64,000 nt of DNA from Bacillus methanolicus MGA3 (GCF_000724485.1 NZ_CP007740.1:5000-68999); one strand, 5' to 3'. Counted from the first letter of the stretch, positions 1 through 9,901 are shown. The notes: a model not told the origin generated them from the sequence alone. A program made the numbers and translations.

Positions 1-2
1 CG

Positions 3-662
3 CTAGATACAAAGGGCGTTCAGGAAGTAAAAGAGATTTTAGGTGATGCTGATTGGGATTCAAGATGGACACAGCGCACACCTACGTATGTATTTCATTC
101 ATTACGGATGTCACATATTCAGGGAGTGTTTGCTCATCAAAAAGATGAATTGTTTATCTTTAAGGAATTCTTTTCAGAGCGCCGTGCTTTTCGTAATTAC
201 GGTGAAGTGACAAAGGATAAGCAAGGGAAAGATCGTCAACCCTATGATACTGTGATTCGTCCTGATGGGGCATTCGTGTTAGAAAGAATGGTCAACGGTC
301 AAAAAGCTCAATTCCTCTATTTTGTCGAGTTGGAACGCAGCCGACAACGGATTGAGGTCACATTAAATAAGATTCGCCGTTATAACGAGTATGTTCGGAA
401 AAGAGCTTTTGAGAATGATGTGATTTTTGGTGATGCTATTAAGATTGTTCGTGTTTTGTTTGTGTCGAATAATGATACGGAACGCAATCAGCTGATGGAA
501 AATGCTAAAAAAGCTGATTCGCGGGAAATTGAGAAGATTGGTGGAGCTTTGTTGTTCTCTACTTATGATGACGTAATCGCTGATCCATACGGGGCCATAT
601 GGAAAGCAGCCAATTCAACGGATCCAAACAAACTTTATAGCTTATATCAACGTATTGAGTAG
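3..662 (+). CDS. Replication-relaxation family protein, 5' end outside window
   Basis: The frame is open from base 3, so the gene starts before the window; an internal ATG at 108 is probably not the start. About 219 residues are visible. The stretch with YDTVIRPDGAFVLER followed by FVELERSRQRIEVT resembles the nuclease-like fold of replication-relaxation proteins, which sit beside relaxase genes in Gram-positive conjugative elements. The GGALLFSTYDDV segment near the end also fits. It is the first visible gene of a tight plus-strand operon running to 9730. The family call is from residue pattern only; the role in plasmid processing is inference. Confidence 0.65.
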   Translation, partial: LDTKGVQEVKEILGDADWDSRWTQRTPTYVFHSLRMSHIQGVFAHQKDELFIFKEFFSERRAFRNYGEVTKDKQGKDRQPYDTVIRPDGAFVLERMVNGQKAQFLYFVELERSRQRIEVTLNKIRRYNEYVRKRAFENDVIFGDAIKIVRVLFVSNNDTERNQLMENAKKADSREIEKIGGALLFSTYDDVIADPYGAIWKAANSTDPNKLYSLYQRIE

Positions 663-690
663 TGATCAATTTTTGAAGGGGGGTGATGGT

Positions 691-1026
691 TTGGGTTACA
701 AAGTTAAACGCCGTTCGATATCAACCGACAACACCATCAAGGAAATGCTGGTAAGCTTTTTCAAGCGGCTACTTGCTTTTCTCATTATTCTTGCATTCAT
801 AGCAGTTGCTGGCTACTTCTTATTCCAGTTCGCATATAGTGAGTTTCCACCGTTTGCAGAAGCAGCCGATGATGTTATGGGGTGGTTGAAAGGCTTCTAT
901 AATGAACATGGAGTATGGGCAACGATTGGATTGATTGTGTTTGTTTGTATCGTGGTTTGGGCGTTCGGTGAAGAAGCCAAGCGGAAAGATCGCCGAAAAG
1001 AAGCGATAAAGGAAATGATGAAATAA
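691..1026 (+). CDS. Small membrane protein of conjugation operon
   Basis: A protein of 111 residues. I chose the TTG at 691 because AAGGGGGGTG lies about five bases upstream; an in-frame TTG at 655 has no ribosome site. A basic N-terminus is followed by two hydrophobic segments (roughly residues 25-50 and 75-95) and a charged lysine/arginine-rich tail, so both ends are probably cytoplasmic. It stands between the relaxation protein and the VirB8-like gene. Comparable small membrane proteins occur at this position in ICEBs1-like elements. I do not recognise a specific family. Confidence 0.6.
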   Translation: MGYKVKRRSISTDNTIKEMLVSFFKRLLAFLIILAFIAVAGYFLFQFAYSEFPPFAEAADDVMGWLKGFYNEHGVWATIGLIVFVCIVVWAFGEEAKRKDRRKEAIKEMMK

Positions 1027-1037
1027 GGAGAGGAAAC

Positions 1038-2015
1038 ATGAAGAAACGTGAATATCCGAAAACGGTGTTCAGGAAGAAAATTATAAAAGGTATTTTTTGG
1101 ACCGGATTTTTTTCGGTGTTGTTTCTGTCAGTCGTTGCAATCGTTCGTGTAGGAAATGCCGGTACTAGTCAGGCAGAAGCAGAGCCGATGCATGAAGAAG
1201 TAAAAAAAGAAGAGAACTTAGCCGTAAGTGAAGGGGCGCAATCTTTTGCTCAAAATTTTGCTACTCAGTATTTTAATTGGCAAAATACCGATGCGGGAAA
1301 GAAAGATCGTGTTAAGCGATTGAAACTCTATTTAGCAACCGGTCTTGATGAACAAGCTGGTCTAGGATTTGAAGGCATGCAATGGAATAGCAGCTTATCA
1401 AAATCGCAAGTTTGGAATGTTGAAGAAACAGGGAAAGACACAGCGCTTATCACGCTTAGAGTGCAGCATATGCTTAAGAAAATAACACATCCTGATCCAA
1501 AGGTAGTAAAAGATGCTAAAAAGGCAAAAAAAGAGCCACCGAAAGCAAAGGAAGAAACCATTGGTCCATTTGAAAAATATTTCGTTGTTCCAGTTAAAAC
1601 TGATGGACAATCATTTGTGGTCTATGAGATTCCGTATTTCATTGCAGCTCCTAAAAAACCGGAAATTGTAGTCAATACAACAGTGGACCAAACGGATAAA
1701 GTAAACGATTTAGTTCTCCAACAAGAAGTACTATCATTCCTCCATACATTCCTCAAAGTCTATACAACAGGAACCCAAGAAGAACTATCCTATTACACCC
1801 AAGACAATCTTCTCCCATCTATGAGTGGCATTATGACTTTCCAAGAAATAAAAAATCTCCTCATTAAGAAGGGGGATCATCAAAATACCTATCAGATTTT
1901 TATAACAGCTGTTTTTCAAGAGAATCAGTCGAAAGCTCAAGTTGTTTATCCCTATAAACTAACAATTGTAAAAAAAGAAGGTCGTTGGTTTGTTAAGGAA
2001 ATGAAAAATCAATAA
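1038..2015 (+). CDS. Conjugal transfer protein, TcpC/ConB (VirB8-like)
   Basis: A protein of 325 residues with one N-terminal membrane helix (about 18-38) followed by an extracytoplasmic region that can be read as two consecutive NTF2-like halves (about 65-200 and 215-325). This matches TcpC of pCW3 and ConB of ICEBs1, bitopic structural subunits of the Gram-positive mating channel. AGGAGAGG precedes the ATG at 1038. A lysine/proline-rich linker (about 150-175) is visible. It is followed by a 95-base gap holding TTTTAGGAGG before the next gene. Confidence 0.75.
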   Translation: MKKREYPKTVFRKKIIKGIFWTGFFSVLFLSVVAIVRVGNAGTSQAEAEPMHEEVKKEENLAVSEGAQSFAQNFATQYFNWQNTDAGKKDRVKRLKLYLATGLDEQAGLGFEGMQWNSSLSKSQVWNVEETGKDTALITLRVQHMLKKITHPDPKVVKDAKKAKKEPPKAKEETIGPFEKYFVVPVKTDGQSFVVYEIPYFIAAPKKPEIVVNTTVDQTDKVNDLVLQQEVLSFLHTFLKVYTTGTQEELSYYTQDNLLPSMSGIMTFQEIKNLLIKKGDHQNTYQIFITAVFQENQSKAQVVYPYKLTIVKKEGRWFVKEMKNQ

Positions 2016-2110
2016 TTTTTTAAGGTTGTCTGAATGTTTGTTTTGAGATTATTAAGTTTTCACATACGTTTTTCGTTCACATTAAAAAATTTTTAGGAGG
2101 TTACTAGATT

Positions 2111-2332
2111 ATGAATTTTGGAGAAAATATTCAAAACTGGTTCAGCACACAGATTGGCGCTTTGTTTATGGTTATCATCGGAGCCGTTGCAATTTACTTT
2201 TTGATAAAACGAGAGTTTTCAAGATTCGTAGGTTTTGCGATTTTTTCGATGATTGTTGGGGTATTCGTGTTTACGCCTGATAGCGTTAAAAATTTAGGTA
2301 CTAAATTATGGCAAACCGTTTTTGGAGGGTAA
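2111..2332 (+). CDS. ConC-like small membrane protein
   Basis: A protein of 73 residues with two predicted membrane helices (about 15-32 and 40-58) and an AGGAGG ribosome site before the ATG. Its size and place, between the VirB8-like and TcpE-like genes, match ConC of ICEBs1. Sequence alone gives no activity; the role as channel component is inferred from gene order. Confidence 0.6.
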   Translation: MNFGENIQNWFSTQIGALFMVIIGAVAIYFLIKREFSRFVGFAIFSMIVGVFVFTPDSVKNLGTKLWQTVFGG

Positions 2333-2336
2333 TTTA

Positions 2337-2765
2337 TTGAAGCCTAAAATTTTACGAACCTATAACAGTGTGTGGAAAGTAGAAAAGGTGTTGTATGGTA
2401 TCCAAGATATCCCTCTGCCGATACCTCTCACGTATCGGCAGATTGGATTCTTTGCGGGTGGATTGATTCTAGTGTGGTTCCTGAATAAATTCCCACCTCT
2501 AAGTTTAATCGATTTAGGGTTAATTGAATACGTCTTTTTACCGGGATTAATTGCCTGGTTTTTCACCAAACAATTGTTGGATGGAAAAGCGCCACATCGC
2601 TTTTTTCTTGGTGTGATACGGTATCATTTATCGCCGCATTTGTATAACCGTTATAAGGAAGTTTCGATCACGAAAAAGTCTTATAAATTCGCTAGTCCAG
2701 TTAGTTACCGTCAATTAAGTTATCACGAAAGAGGTGAAGCTGATGAATATCGAATTTCCGATTAA
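2337..2765 (+). CDS. ConD/TcpE-family conjugation protein
   Basis: A protein of 142 residues. The TTG at 2337 is preferred because GGAGGG ends eight bases upstream; the TTG at 2322 would lie upstream of that site. PLPIPLTYRQIGFF, a membrane segment, and a C-terminal LDGKAPHRFFLG motif are typical of TcpE/ConD proteins, which associate with the VirB4-like ATPase. Its last 23 bases overlap the ATPase gene, indicating translational coupling. Confidence 0.7.
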   Translation: MKPKILRTYNSVWKVEKVLYGIQDIPLPIPLTYRQIGFFAGGLILVWFLNKFPPLSLIDLGLIEYVFLPGLIAWFFTKQLLDGKAPHRFFLGVIRYHLSPHLYNRYKEVSITKKSYKFASPVSYRQLSYHERGEADEYRISD

Positions 2766-5325
2766 ATATTTTGAAGGAAATCTAGTTTTTTCTCAAGATG
2801 GATCTTGTTGGGCTTATTATCAGCTTGCCGGTTATAACTATGATTTTCTTGCTGATGATGAAAAGGATTATATTTTTACGAATATTAAAGCATTCTTTTG
2901 GCAGATCAATTTGGATACTCATATGCTTGTTGTTCCGAATTTTCAGTCGGTTCAAGAGAAGCATGAACGATTTAAGCAAAAATTGAGTGGTCCATTGAAG
3001 GAAGCAGCTGTAAAACATATGGATGATGCAGCATTGCAACTTGAAAGAATGCTCGGCAAAGAGGGGACAGAGTACCGGTTTTTTATCGGTGTGAAGCTTC
3101 CGAAACCTGAAAATCTGAAGAAAAAGAATTTCTTTCAGGATTTAAAAGAAGCATGGAAAGAGTTTATTTGTAGAGTTAATGAAGCGAGTGGACTTGATAC
3201 GCCTGAAATTATCGAGGATGAAATTGAACGTTACCGTAAAGCTGAACGGCGTGTCTTCAATAAGGTTCATTCTCGGTTAAAAGCTGATCCGGTAGACGAA
3301 GAAACCATTCAATGGCTGATTCGCCGCAACTGGTATCGTGGTATTGGGAAAGCTCCAATTCTTAAAAATTGGAGTCCTGCCTATACCGTCAACTATAAGG
3401 AGTATGAAGAAGGTAATATCACTGTTCGCCGTCCTCTTTATCATGATGTGTTACGTTTGACGGAAGGTTTGATTGATGATTCACCGAAGCGCAGTTTAAT
3501 CGTTAAACAAGTGTATGAAGGTGAAGAAGTCGAAGGACATGTTGCTTTCTTGACGATTGCGAACGTGCCTTACGAAATTCAATTCCCAGGCGAGGAATGG
3601 ATGTACGTCATTCAAAGTCTTGATTTTCCGGTGGAAATCAGTGTTCGTACTGAAACGATGGAAAACCGTAAAGCCTTATCAGCTGTTCGTAACAAGCAGA
3701 AAGAATTAAAAGACCAAGATCGACATGCACGAGAAACAGGAAATGACACAGGATTGAATGTTATTGAAGGGAGAATAGAAGTACAAGAACTAGAAGCTCA
3801 TTTACAAAAATCGCGTATGCCACTTGTTAAAACGTCTATTATCCTTGCGGTATCTGCATCGGATGAAGATGAATTGAAGCGCCGTTGCGATACAGTTAAA
3901 GACATTTATCAGGACATGATGTTTCAAGTGGAGCAACCATACGGAGATCAGTGGTTAGCCTTCAATGAATTTTTACCGGGGGCGAAACGATATATTAAAG
4001 ACTATGTGCATTTCATGGAGCCAGCGACGGTTGCTGGTGGAATGTTTGGAGCTACCAAACAGCTGGGGGATGGAGAAGGATTCTTCATCGGAACGACAGG
4101 GATTTTAGACCAACCTGTTTACATCATGCCAAACCGTGCCGCGCAAGGTATTCGAGGAACCAAGACTAACGCGCTTTCAGCTGCGTTTCTCGGTTCCCTA
4201 GGTGGAGGTAAATCCTTCAGCTCGAATCTTATCACATACCTATCGGTATTGTCAGGAGGAAAAGCCCTTGTTATTGACCCCAAAGGTGAGCGTGGAAACT
4301 GGAAACATGATCTGTACGATTTAGGCGATCAGGTCAATATTATTTCGCTTTCTACAAAAGAAGAAGACAGAGGACGATTAGACCCGTTTTCCATTCATTC
4401 AGACATCAAAGAAGCCGAAACGCTTGCGTTGGATATTTTGACCTTTTTGACTGGGGTACGTTTGGATGATTCACAGCGTTTTCCGAAGCTCACAAAAGCC
4501 GTTCGTGTTGTGGCTGAAGGAGAAAAACCTTGTTTAACCAAAGTCATGAATGAGCTGTTAAACAGTGATGATGAAGCAGCAAGACAGTTAGGTGAGCATA
4601 TTCGATCCTTTAGCGAATTGTCATTTGCACAGCTGGTTTTCGGTGATGGAGAGAATGATTCTGCGATAAGCCTTAAAACAGCTCTGAACGTGCTTCAAAT
4701 CCAGAACCTTGAGCTGCCAGCGTCGGATACACCGCAAGAGAAATATAACCTGTCAGAAATGCTTTCTATCGCGATGATGCTTCCAATTTCATCATTTGCG
4801 TTGAAATTCATTCATTCTGACCGCCACATTTTCAAAGTTGTATTGTTTGATGAAGCATGGTCGGTCTTGAATACAAGTCAGGGTAGTCACTTAGCGACAC
4901 GTCTTGTCCGTGCCGGACGTTCAATGAATGCAGGTATCTACTTTGTAACTCAAAATGCTAACGACTTGCTGGATGAAAAAATGAAGAACAACATCGGAAT
5001 GAAATTTGCGTTCCGCAGTACCGATTCGAAAGAGATCGAAAACGTTCTGTCATTGCTGAACCTTAAAAATACAGAATACAACGCATCAACGTTGCGAGAG
5101 CTTCAGAACGGACAATGCTTGTTCCAAGATATTTCCGGTCGTGTCGGTGTTGTATCGATTAACGCGCTATTTAAAGACCTATTCGATGCCTTTGATACAC
5201 GTCCACCAGCTGAAAAAGAATTGGAAGATGGAAAGATTATTTCGAATGAAAGACTTCCATTAGATGGTCATGAACAAATGAATGACGATAAAACCAAATC
5301 CAATAAGGAAGAGGTGTACGTATGA
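2743..5325 (+). CDS. VirB4-like conjugation ATPase (ConE/TcpF type)
   Basis: A protein of 860 residues. ATG 2743 is better placed relative to AAAGAGGTG than GTG 2734. Walker A GSLGGGKSF lies near residue 483 and Walker B VVLFDEAW near 699, followed by an arginine-finger-type region (GRSMNAGIYFVTQNAND). The N-terminal half is the docking region typical of ConE and other VirB4-like motors, which drive substrate through the mating channel from the cytoplasmic membrane face. An ATGA overlap joins it to the lipoprotein gene. Confidence 0.85.
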   Translation: MNIEFPIKYFEGNLVFSQDGSCWAYYQLAGYNYDFLADDEKDYIFTNIKAFFWQINLDTHMLVVPNFQSVQEKHERFKQKLSGPLKEAAVKHMDDAALQLERMLGKEGTEYRFFIGVKLPKPENLKKKNFFQDLKEAWKEFICRVNEASGLDTPEIIEDEIERYRKAERRVFNKVHSRLKADPVDEETIQWLIRRNWYRGIGKAPILKNWSPAYTVNYKEYEEGNITVRRPLYHDVLRLTEGLIDDSPKRSLIVKQVYEGEEVEGHVAFLTIANVPYEIQFPGEEWMYVIQSLDFPVEISVRTETMENRKALSAVRNKQKELKDQDRHARETGNDTGLNVIEGRIEVQELEAHLQKSRMPLVKTSIILAVSASDEDELKRRCDTVKDIYQDMMFQVEQPYGDQWLAFNEFLPGAKRYIKDYVHFMEPATVAGGMFGATKQLGDGEGFFIGTTGILDQPVYIMPNRAAQGIRGTKTNALSAAFLGSLGGGKSFSSNLITYLSVLSGGKALVIDPKGERGNWKHDLYDLGDQVNIISLSTKEEDRGRLDPFSIHSDIKEAETLALDILTFLTGVRLDDSQRFPKLTKAVRVVAEGEKPCLTKVMNELLNSDDEAARQLGEHIRSFSELSFAQLVFGDGENDSAISLKTALNVLQIQNLELPASDTPQEKYNLSEMLSIAMMLPISSFALKFIHSDRHIFKVVLFDEAWSVLNTSQGSHLATRLVRAGRSMNAGIYFVTQNANDLLDEKMKNNIGMKFAFRSTDSKEIENVLSLLNLKNTEYNASTLRELQNGQCLFQDISGRVGVVSINALFKDLFDAFDTRPPAEKELEDGKIISNERLPLDGHEQMNDDKTKSNKEEVYV

Positions 5326-5765
5326 GAAAACTATTTTCAATGATGAGTATTTCTTTGTTTCTCATTATTGCCGCAGCTTGCGGCAGTAATGAGGTTCATA
5401 AGGTTGACGGCAAAGGACCGGCAGATATACCGGTTAAGTGGGCTAATGCAGAAGTTCAAAAGGATCAAGCAACAAGAGCTAAGTTACTCGTTGAAAACGA
5501 CGGGATTATGTCCCCTGATAAGGGTCCCGAAAACGATAAAACGATTGAAAAATATAAGCTTACTGAATGGAAAGTCAATGATGATGATTATTTCTATGAA
5601 ATTACTTATCTGCATCCTATTAAAAATGAATTGAAGACTGAACGGATGGAAGTTATTAAAACAGATAGTGGATGGAAACGCAAAGAGTACGGAGACATAT
5701 ATAATTTTGACAAACTTGTAGAGGACTTAAAGCCAGAAGTATTAAGGGAGTTACATGATAAATGA
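5322..5765 (+). CDS. Conjugation-operon lipoprotein
   Basis: A protein of 147 residues with a signal peptide and lipobox IAAAC (cysteine about residue 20), so it is probably anchored on the outer face of the membrane. The mature part is charged and shows no catalytic motif. It overlaps the ATPase gene and the following VirB6-like gene by four bases each (ATGA), so it belongs to the transfer operon. Surface lipoproteins at this site are known in other Gram-positive transfer modules; the exact function is unknown. Confidence 0.65.
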   Translation: MRKLFSMMSISLFLIIAAACGSNEVHKVDGKGPADIPVKWANAEVQKDQATRAKLLVENDGIMSPDKGPENDKTIEKYKLTEWKVNDDDYFYEITYLHPIKNELKTERMEVIKTDSGWKRKEYGDIYNFDKLVEDLKPEVLRELHDK

Positions 5766-7903
5766 AAAAGCTAGTACGATTATTGTTGTTGTCAATTGCA
5801 TTGCTTTGGGTTTTCCAACTACCGGCTTCAGCTGAAAGCCTTCAAGATAATTTAGTACCTCAAGATAGTGATCAAAAATCAGTCGGAGAGGTCGAGCTGA
5901 AATACAATGAATATCCGCAGCATCATTATAAGCTTGATACTTATGTAGATACATCAGGTGATTGGATGCCGTGGAATTGGGCGGACGGAGCAGGAAAACA
6001 AATCTATATTGCCTTAATGGAGATTATCAATTCTATTTGGAATGTCAATGTTCTGTTAGCGAATTTCACGATGAAGATTGTTCAAGAAGTATTCGAACTG
6101 GATTTTATTTCCAATTTAGTAGTTCAAATCGGTCAAGCGGTTCAGAATATTGCCGGTTTCGGACCAGGCGGCTTCATGTCGAATGGATTATGGCCGTTGC
6201 TTGTAACGTTTGTAATTGGAATCGTAGGAGCGTGGGCTACTTATGTTGGAATGGTAAAACGTGAAACTAGCCGTGCATGGAGTGGTTTACTTTCTTCAAT
6301 CATTATTTTTGTATTTGCGCTTGGTTTCTTTTCAAATGCTTCAACCATTCTGAAAGGAATTAATGATTGGTCAAGTAATCTTCAGAGCGATATTTTAGCC
6401 GTTTTTGCGAGTATCGTTAACCCAGGAGCTTCTTATACGCAAGAAGAAGGGATCGCTACGATCCGTAATCAGATGTTTGATTTGATGGTGAAAAAACCTT
6501 ATCTACTTATGCAATATGGGACGACAAAAGTTGATGAAGGACGTGTTAATACTATCCTTTCAGTCGACCCCATATTAGATGCTAAAAAAAGACAAGAAGA
6601 AGCTCAAAAAGAGGTTGAAGAAGAAGACAATTCAATGATGTCCATTGATGGAATTTCTCAGCGCGCTGGTTTTGTGCCATTGCTTTTCTTAGCCAATACC
6701 ATTATCGGGGTTTTCCTTTTAATCATTTCAGGAACGATTATTCTTTATCAGATGATTTTCCTTGTCTTAGTGCTATTCGCACCGGTTCCGTTGCTCATGG
6801 CATTGGTTCCAAGATGGCAACAGACCGCGTTTGATTGGGCTATGAAGGTATTACATGCGCAGCTTATGAAAATTGCGATTGCTTTATTGCTAACGATTTT
6901 GTTCGGTATCTCCGCAATCTTATACCGTGCAACTGATACTGATGATTTAGGGTATCTTGGTATGATGATTCTTCAGATTATTTGTTTTGTAGGTATTTGG
7001 GCAAAACGAAAAGAACTATTTAGCATGGTAGCAACGGCAGTTAATAATGTCCAAAGCAGTACAGGAGCAACCTTGCAAGGCTATAAGCAGAAATATAATG
7101 AAGCTAAAAATACGATTCGTAAAGCTAGAAATGTGATTAATCAAACCAGCGGTAAAGGGCGGGTTCGCAATCAGCCCTTAGCGCAACGTCAGGTAGGACA
7201 GAGCAACATAGGTGTCCGTGATAAAGATCAGTTAGCAGAAAGACAACAACAGCTGAAAGCAACAAAAGACGGTCTCAAGAGTTCTGTTAGTGGTACCATG
7301 CTGGCAGATCGTAGAAATAAAGAATTTCAAGAAGGTCAAGATATGTACAAAAATCGTTCAGGTATTGAAAATGCAGCGACAGCTGACCGTGAACAGCTAA
7401 TGGATCGTCAGGTAGATAAAGCTGCTATAGGAAAAAAACTAAACGTACCTCAAAGCATTTTGGATGTTGCGCGTGAAAAAGCTGTAGATTCTAAGAATGA
7501 TAATGTAATGAATATCGAAGAGTTGCGTCGCAAACGAGGAAATCTTGCTGAATTTGCTTTAACAGATCGAACAAATATACAGGATGCACAACGTGAAGCA
7601 GCTCCTTCAGTTGAGCGAACTGAAATGCGTGATGTAAAGCTTTCAGATCGTACCCAAAGCGTACGTAACATTAATTTGATGAACCAGCATAGCCACGAAG
7701 ACCGAATTAATAACGTAACCGAAACCAATCGTAATGTTCAGGAAAACATGACGGAAAGAGAAAGTGTTTCAAGAAATGTTACAAAAAGAACCGAGCATGT
7801 GAGCAATATCAATAACGTAAGTCGTGAACAAATCAATGAAACTATTAACCAAGAGAGTGAAAACATCACAAATAGAGAGAGAGGGAATAGAACAGAGCGT
7901 TAG
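5762..7903 (+). CDS. VirB6-like polytopic conjugation protein (ConG type)
   Basis: A protein of 713 residues. It has a signal peptide ending near ASA (residues 22-24), about seven membrane segments between 75 and 430, and a long hydrophilic cytoplasmic tail (about 440-713) rich in Asn, Arg and Gln. This plan matches ConG/TcpH/VirB6-like channel proteins. The tail repeats short R-N-V-T-type motifs near the end and may be disordered or coiled. Start overlaps the lipoprotein stop. Confidence 0.75.
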   Translation: MKKLVRLLLLSIALLWVFQLPASAESLQDNLVPQDSDQKSVGEVELKYNEYPQHHYKLDTYVDTSGDWMPWNWADGAGKQIYIALMEIINSIWNVNVLLANFTMKIVQEVFELDFISNLVVQIGQAVQNIAGFGPGGFMSNGLWPLLVTFVIGIVGAWATYVGMVKRETSRAWSGLLSSIIIFVFALGFFSNASTILKGINDWSSNLQSDILAVFASIVNPGASYTQEEGIATIRNQMFDLMVKKPYLLMQYGTTKVDEGRVNTILSVDPILDAKKRQEEAQKEVEEEDNSMMSIDGISQRAGFVPLLFLANTIIGVFLLIISGTIILYQMIFLVLVLFAPVPLLMALVPRWQQTAFDWAMKVLHAQLMKIAIALLLTILFGISAILYRATDTDDLGYLGMMILQIICFVGIWAKRKELFSMVATAVNNVQSSTGATLQGYKQKYNEAKNTIRKARNVINQTSGKGRVRNQPLAQRQVGQSNIGVRDKDQLAERQQQLKATKDGLKSSVSGTMLADRRNKEFQEGQDMYKNRSGIENAATADREQLMDRQVDKAAIGKKLNVPQSILDVAREKAVDSKNDNVMNIEELRRKRGNLAEFALTDRTNIQDAQREAAPSVERTEMRDVKLSDRTQSVRNINLMNQHSHEDRINNVTETNRNVQENMTERESVSRNVTKRTEHVSNINNVSREQINETINQESENITNRERGNRTER

Positions 7904-7914
7904 GAGGAACAAAT

Positions 7915-8553
7915 GTGTTCGGATGGGATTTTCATAACAGTAAGAGCGATCGAATCAAGCTGTTTCTTTTCATCCTTGCTGTTTTTCTAGTTGTTGGCTT
8001 TACAGTATCAGCTGTATTCCGCAGCATGAATAAAGAAGAAGCCACGGCTTTAGAACAAAATCCAAAAAATTCAACTGAATCGATTGATCAAGTCGATTTA
8101 TCGACTTTATATTCGGAACATTCCGAATCATTAGAAGGTGACGATCAAACAAATGAGTACGATCAAACCGAGCATTTTTCAGAAGAAACACTGAATGAAA
8201 CGAAGGAGATTGCAGTTCAATTTGCAAAAGCTTTTCATACTTACAGCGCGGATGAACCAATGACGTATTTAGAAAACGCGAAGCCCTATATGAAAGATGC
8301 TTTATACGAAAAAATGAAGCGAAACGGCAGACGAGAAGTGCTTGAGCGGTCTTATCTGACCGTAAAGGAAACGGATGTTACCCCGGTAGCGAATAAAAGC
8401 AGTATGGTTGTTCGCTGGAACGTCATTGTAAGAGGTGAAGCAAAGTCTGTTGATGGAAAAACGTCAGAAACGGAAGATTGGTATTTAGTCGGGTTGCGTG
8501 AAGTCGATGGAGAATGGAAGGTTGAGGATGTGAGAGTAAATGTCCCAAACTAA
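7915..8553 (+). CDS. Bitopic conjugation protein with NTF2-like domain
   Basis: A protein of 212 residues. GTG 7915 is seven bases after AGGAGG. One N-terminal membrane helix (about 12-35), an acidic linker, then a compact domain (about 95-212) with alternating strands ending in DWYLVGLREVDGEWKVEDV, typical of NTF2-like or VirB8-like periplasmic domains. It probably supplies a second VirB8-type subunit. The last 14 bases overlap the CwlT-like gene. Assignment is by fold pattern and operon position. Confidence 0.55.
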   Translation: MFGWDFHNSKSDRIKLFLFILAVFLVVGFTVSAVFRSMNKEEATALEQNPKNSTESIDQVDLSTLYSEHSESLEGDDQTNEYDQTEHFSEETLNETKEIAVQFAKAFHTYSADEPMTYLENAKPYMKDALYEKMKRNGRREVLERSYLTVKETDVTPVANKSSMVVRWNVIVRGEAKSVDGKTSETEDWYLVGLREVDGEWKVEDVRVNVPN

Positions 8554-9730
8554 TGATCCTAACGGCTATGAAACAGAAGGCAGCTCGGCTTTAAAGAACA
8601 CCGCTAATGAAGTTGGAAAAGCTGTTGCTAAAAAAGCTGTGAAATCCGCAGCTACAAAAGCAGCTTCGTCCAGTAGTTCTACTATTGGACTTACAGTTAT
8701 TTTAGCCATTGTCGCTGTTGTTTTGGTTTTTGCAATTATCGCAATTGCAGTTTTCATTATTATTGCTTCAGGTGGTGAAGAAGAAAGACCGGAAGATAAT
8801 GGCTATTGGGGTGGTGAAATATCGGAAATAGGAACCAATGAAATTCCTGCTCAGTTCATCCCATACTATAAAGCTGCTGAACAAAAATATGGTGTACCGT
8901 GGAATCTTATTGCTGCGGAGCATCGGGTAGAAACACGTTTTTCTACGATTGACCCTATGATTTCCCCGGTTGGTGCAGAAGGTCATTTGCAGTTTATGCC
9001 TTGTACATGGGTTGGTTGGAAACATCCTTCCTGCGGAGGATTAGGAAAAGGAAATATTCCTACTTCCCAAAAAACGAATCCAGCTGTTATTGCGAAGTAT
9101 GGCGGCTATGGTGTTGATGCAAACGGTGATGGAAAAGCTGATCCGTGGGATATAGAAGACGCCATTTATTCTGTAGCAAAATATCTTGCTTCAAATGGCG
9201 CAGCTGAAGGACGTTTCAGAGATGCAGTTTTCGCGTATAATCATGCAGATTGGTACGTCGAAGAAGTTCTAGATTTTGCTGATCGGTACGTGAAAGGCTA
9301 TGTCGCTATTAAAGTCGGCAATAGCAGTAAAGCGAATACTGGTACAGCAGTTGTTGATGTAGGAAACAAATGGATCGGAAATTCTGTCTATGTTTTTGGT
9401 GGAGGACGAAATCAGAGTGATATAGCAAGAGGACGTTTTGATTGTTCATCTTTTGTGCATTGGGCGTTTGCTCAAGTTGGCATCGATCTAGGTCCGTTAA
9501 GTTCAACTAGCACAGAAACGCTCAAGCATTTAGGAAAGCCGGTTCCGCCTAGTGAAATACAGCCGGGTGATCTTGTGTTCTTTGACACTTATAAAAAAGA
9601 TGGACATGTCGGCATTTATGTCGGTGATGGAAAATTCATTGGAGCGCAAACAAGCACAGGTGTAGCGATTGCGGACATGTCGAAAGGCTACTGGAAAGAA
9701 AAATTTAATGGTCGCGTGAAGCGAATTTAA
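8540..9730 (+). CDS. Bifunctional cell-wall hydrolase, CwlT-like
   Basis: A protein of 396 residues: cytoplasmic N-terminus, membrane helix (about 52-78), lysozyme/transglycosylase domain (about 110-250) with candidate catalytic Glu in AAEHRVETRF and HLQFMPCTWVGW, and a C-terminal NlpC/P60 domain (about 275-396) with Cys in FDCSSFVHWAF and His in GHVGIYVGDG. CwlT of ICEBs1 and Orf14 of Tn916 have the same pair of activities and open peptidoglycan for the mating channel. It is the last gene of the transfer operon. Confidence 0.9.
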   Translation: MSQTNDPNGYETEGSSALKNTANEVGKAVAKKAVKSAATKAASSSSSTIGLTVILAIVAVVLVFAIIAIAVFIIIASGGEEERPEDNGYWGGEISEIGTNEIPAQFIPYYKAAEQKYGVPWNLIAAEHRVETRFSTIDPMISPVGAEGHLQFMPCTWVGWKHPSCGGLGKGNIPTSQKTNPAVIAKYGGYGVDANGDGKADPWDIEDAIYSVAKYLASNGAAEGRFRDAVFAYNHADWYVEEVLDFADRYVKGYVAIKVGNSSKANTGTAVVDVGNKWIGNSVYVFGGGRNQSDIARGRFDCSSFVHWAFAQVGIDLGPLSSTSTETLKHLGKPVPPSEIQPGDLVFFDTYKKDGHVGIYVGDGKFIGAQTSTGVAIADMSKGYWKEKFNGRVKRI

Positions 9731-9824
9731 TTGGTGAATACATCAATTTTACACCTGTTATACCTCTTACTCTATGATATTATACTGGAAATCTTATACA
9801 AGAGACAACGAGGATTCCCACCCG

Positions 9825-9853
9825 CCACCTTAAACGCAAAGTGTTTAAGGTGG
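9825..9853. repeat. Perfect 11-bp stem-loop, possible IS200/IS605 end
   Basis: CCACCTTAAAC and GTTTAAGGTGG pair perfectly around a 7-base loop. There is no T-tract, so it is not a normal terminator. Purine/pyrimidine pattern and the flanking GATTCCCACC / GGGAACAGG resemble the imperfect hairpins at ends of IS200/IS605 elements. No tnpA or tnpB is present, so this would be a solo end. Confidence 0.4.
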
Positions 9854-9901
9854 GAACAGGTACTATTTATAGGTTGCTGGAAAGAGAAAGACTAAGTTAA
9901 T

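Noticed and set aside
7450..7728. 92-residue minus-strand ORF inside the VirB6-like gene
   Set aside because: Shadow of the Arg/Asn-rich coding frame; no start signals.
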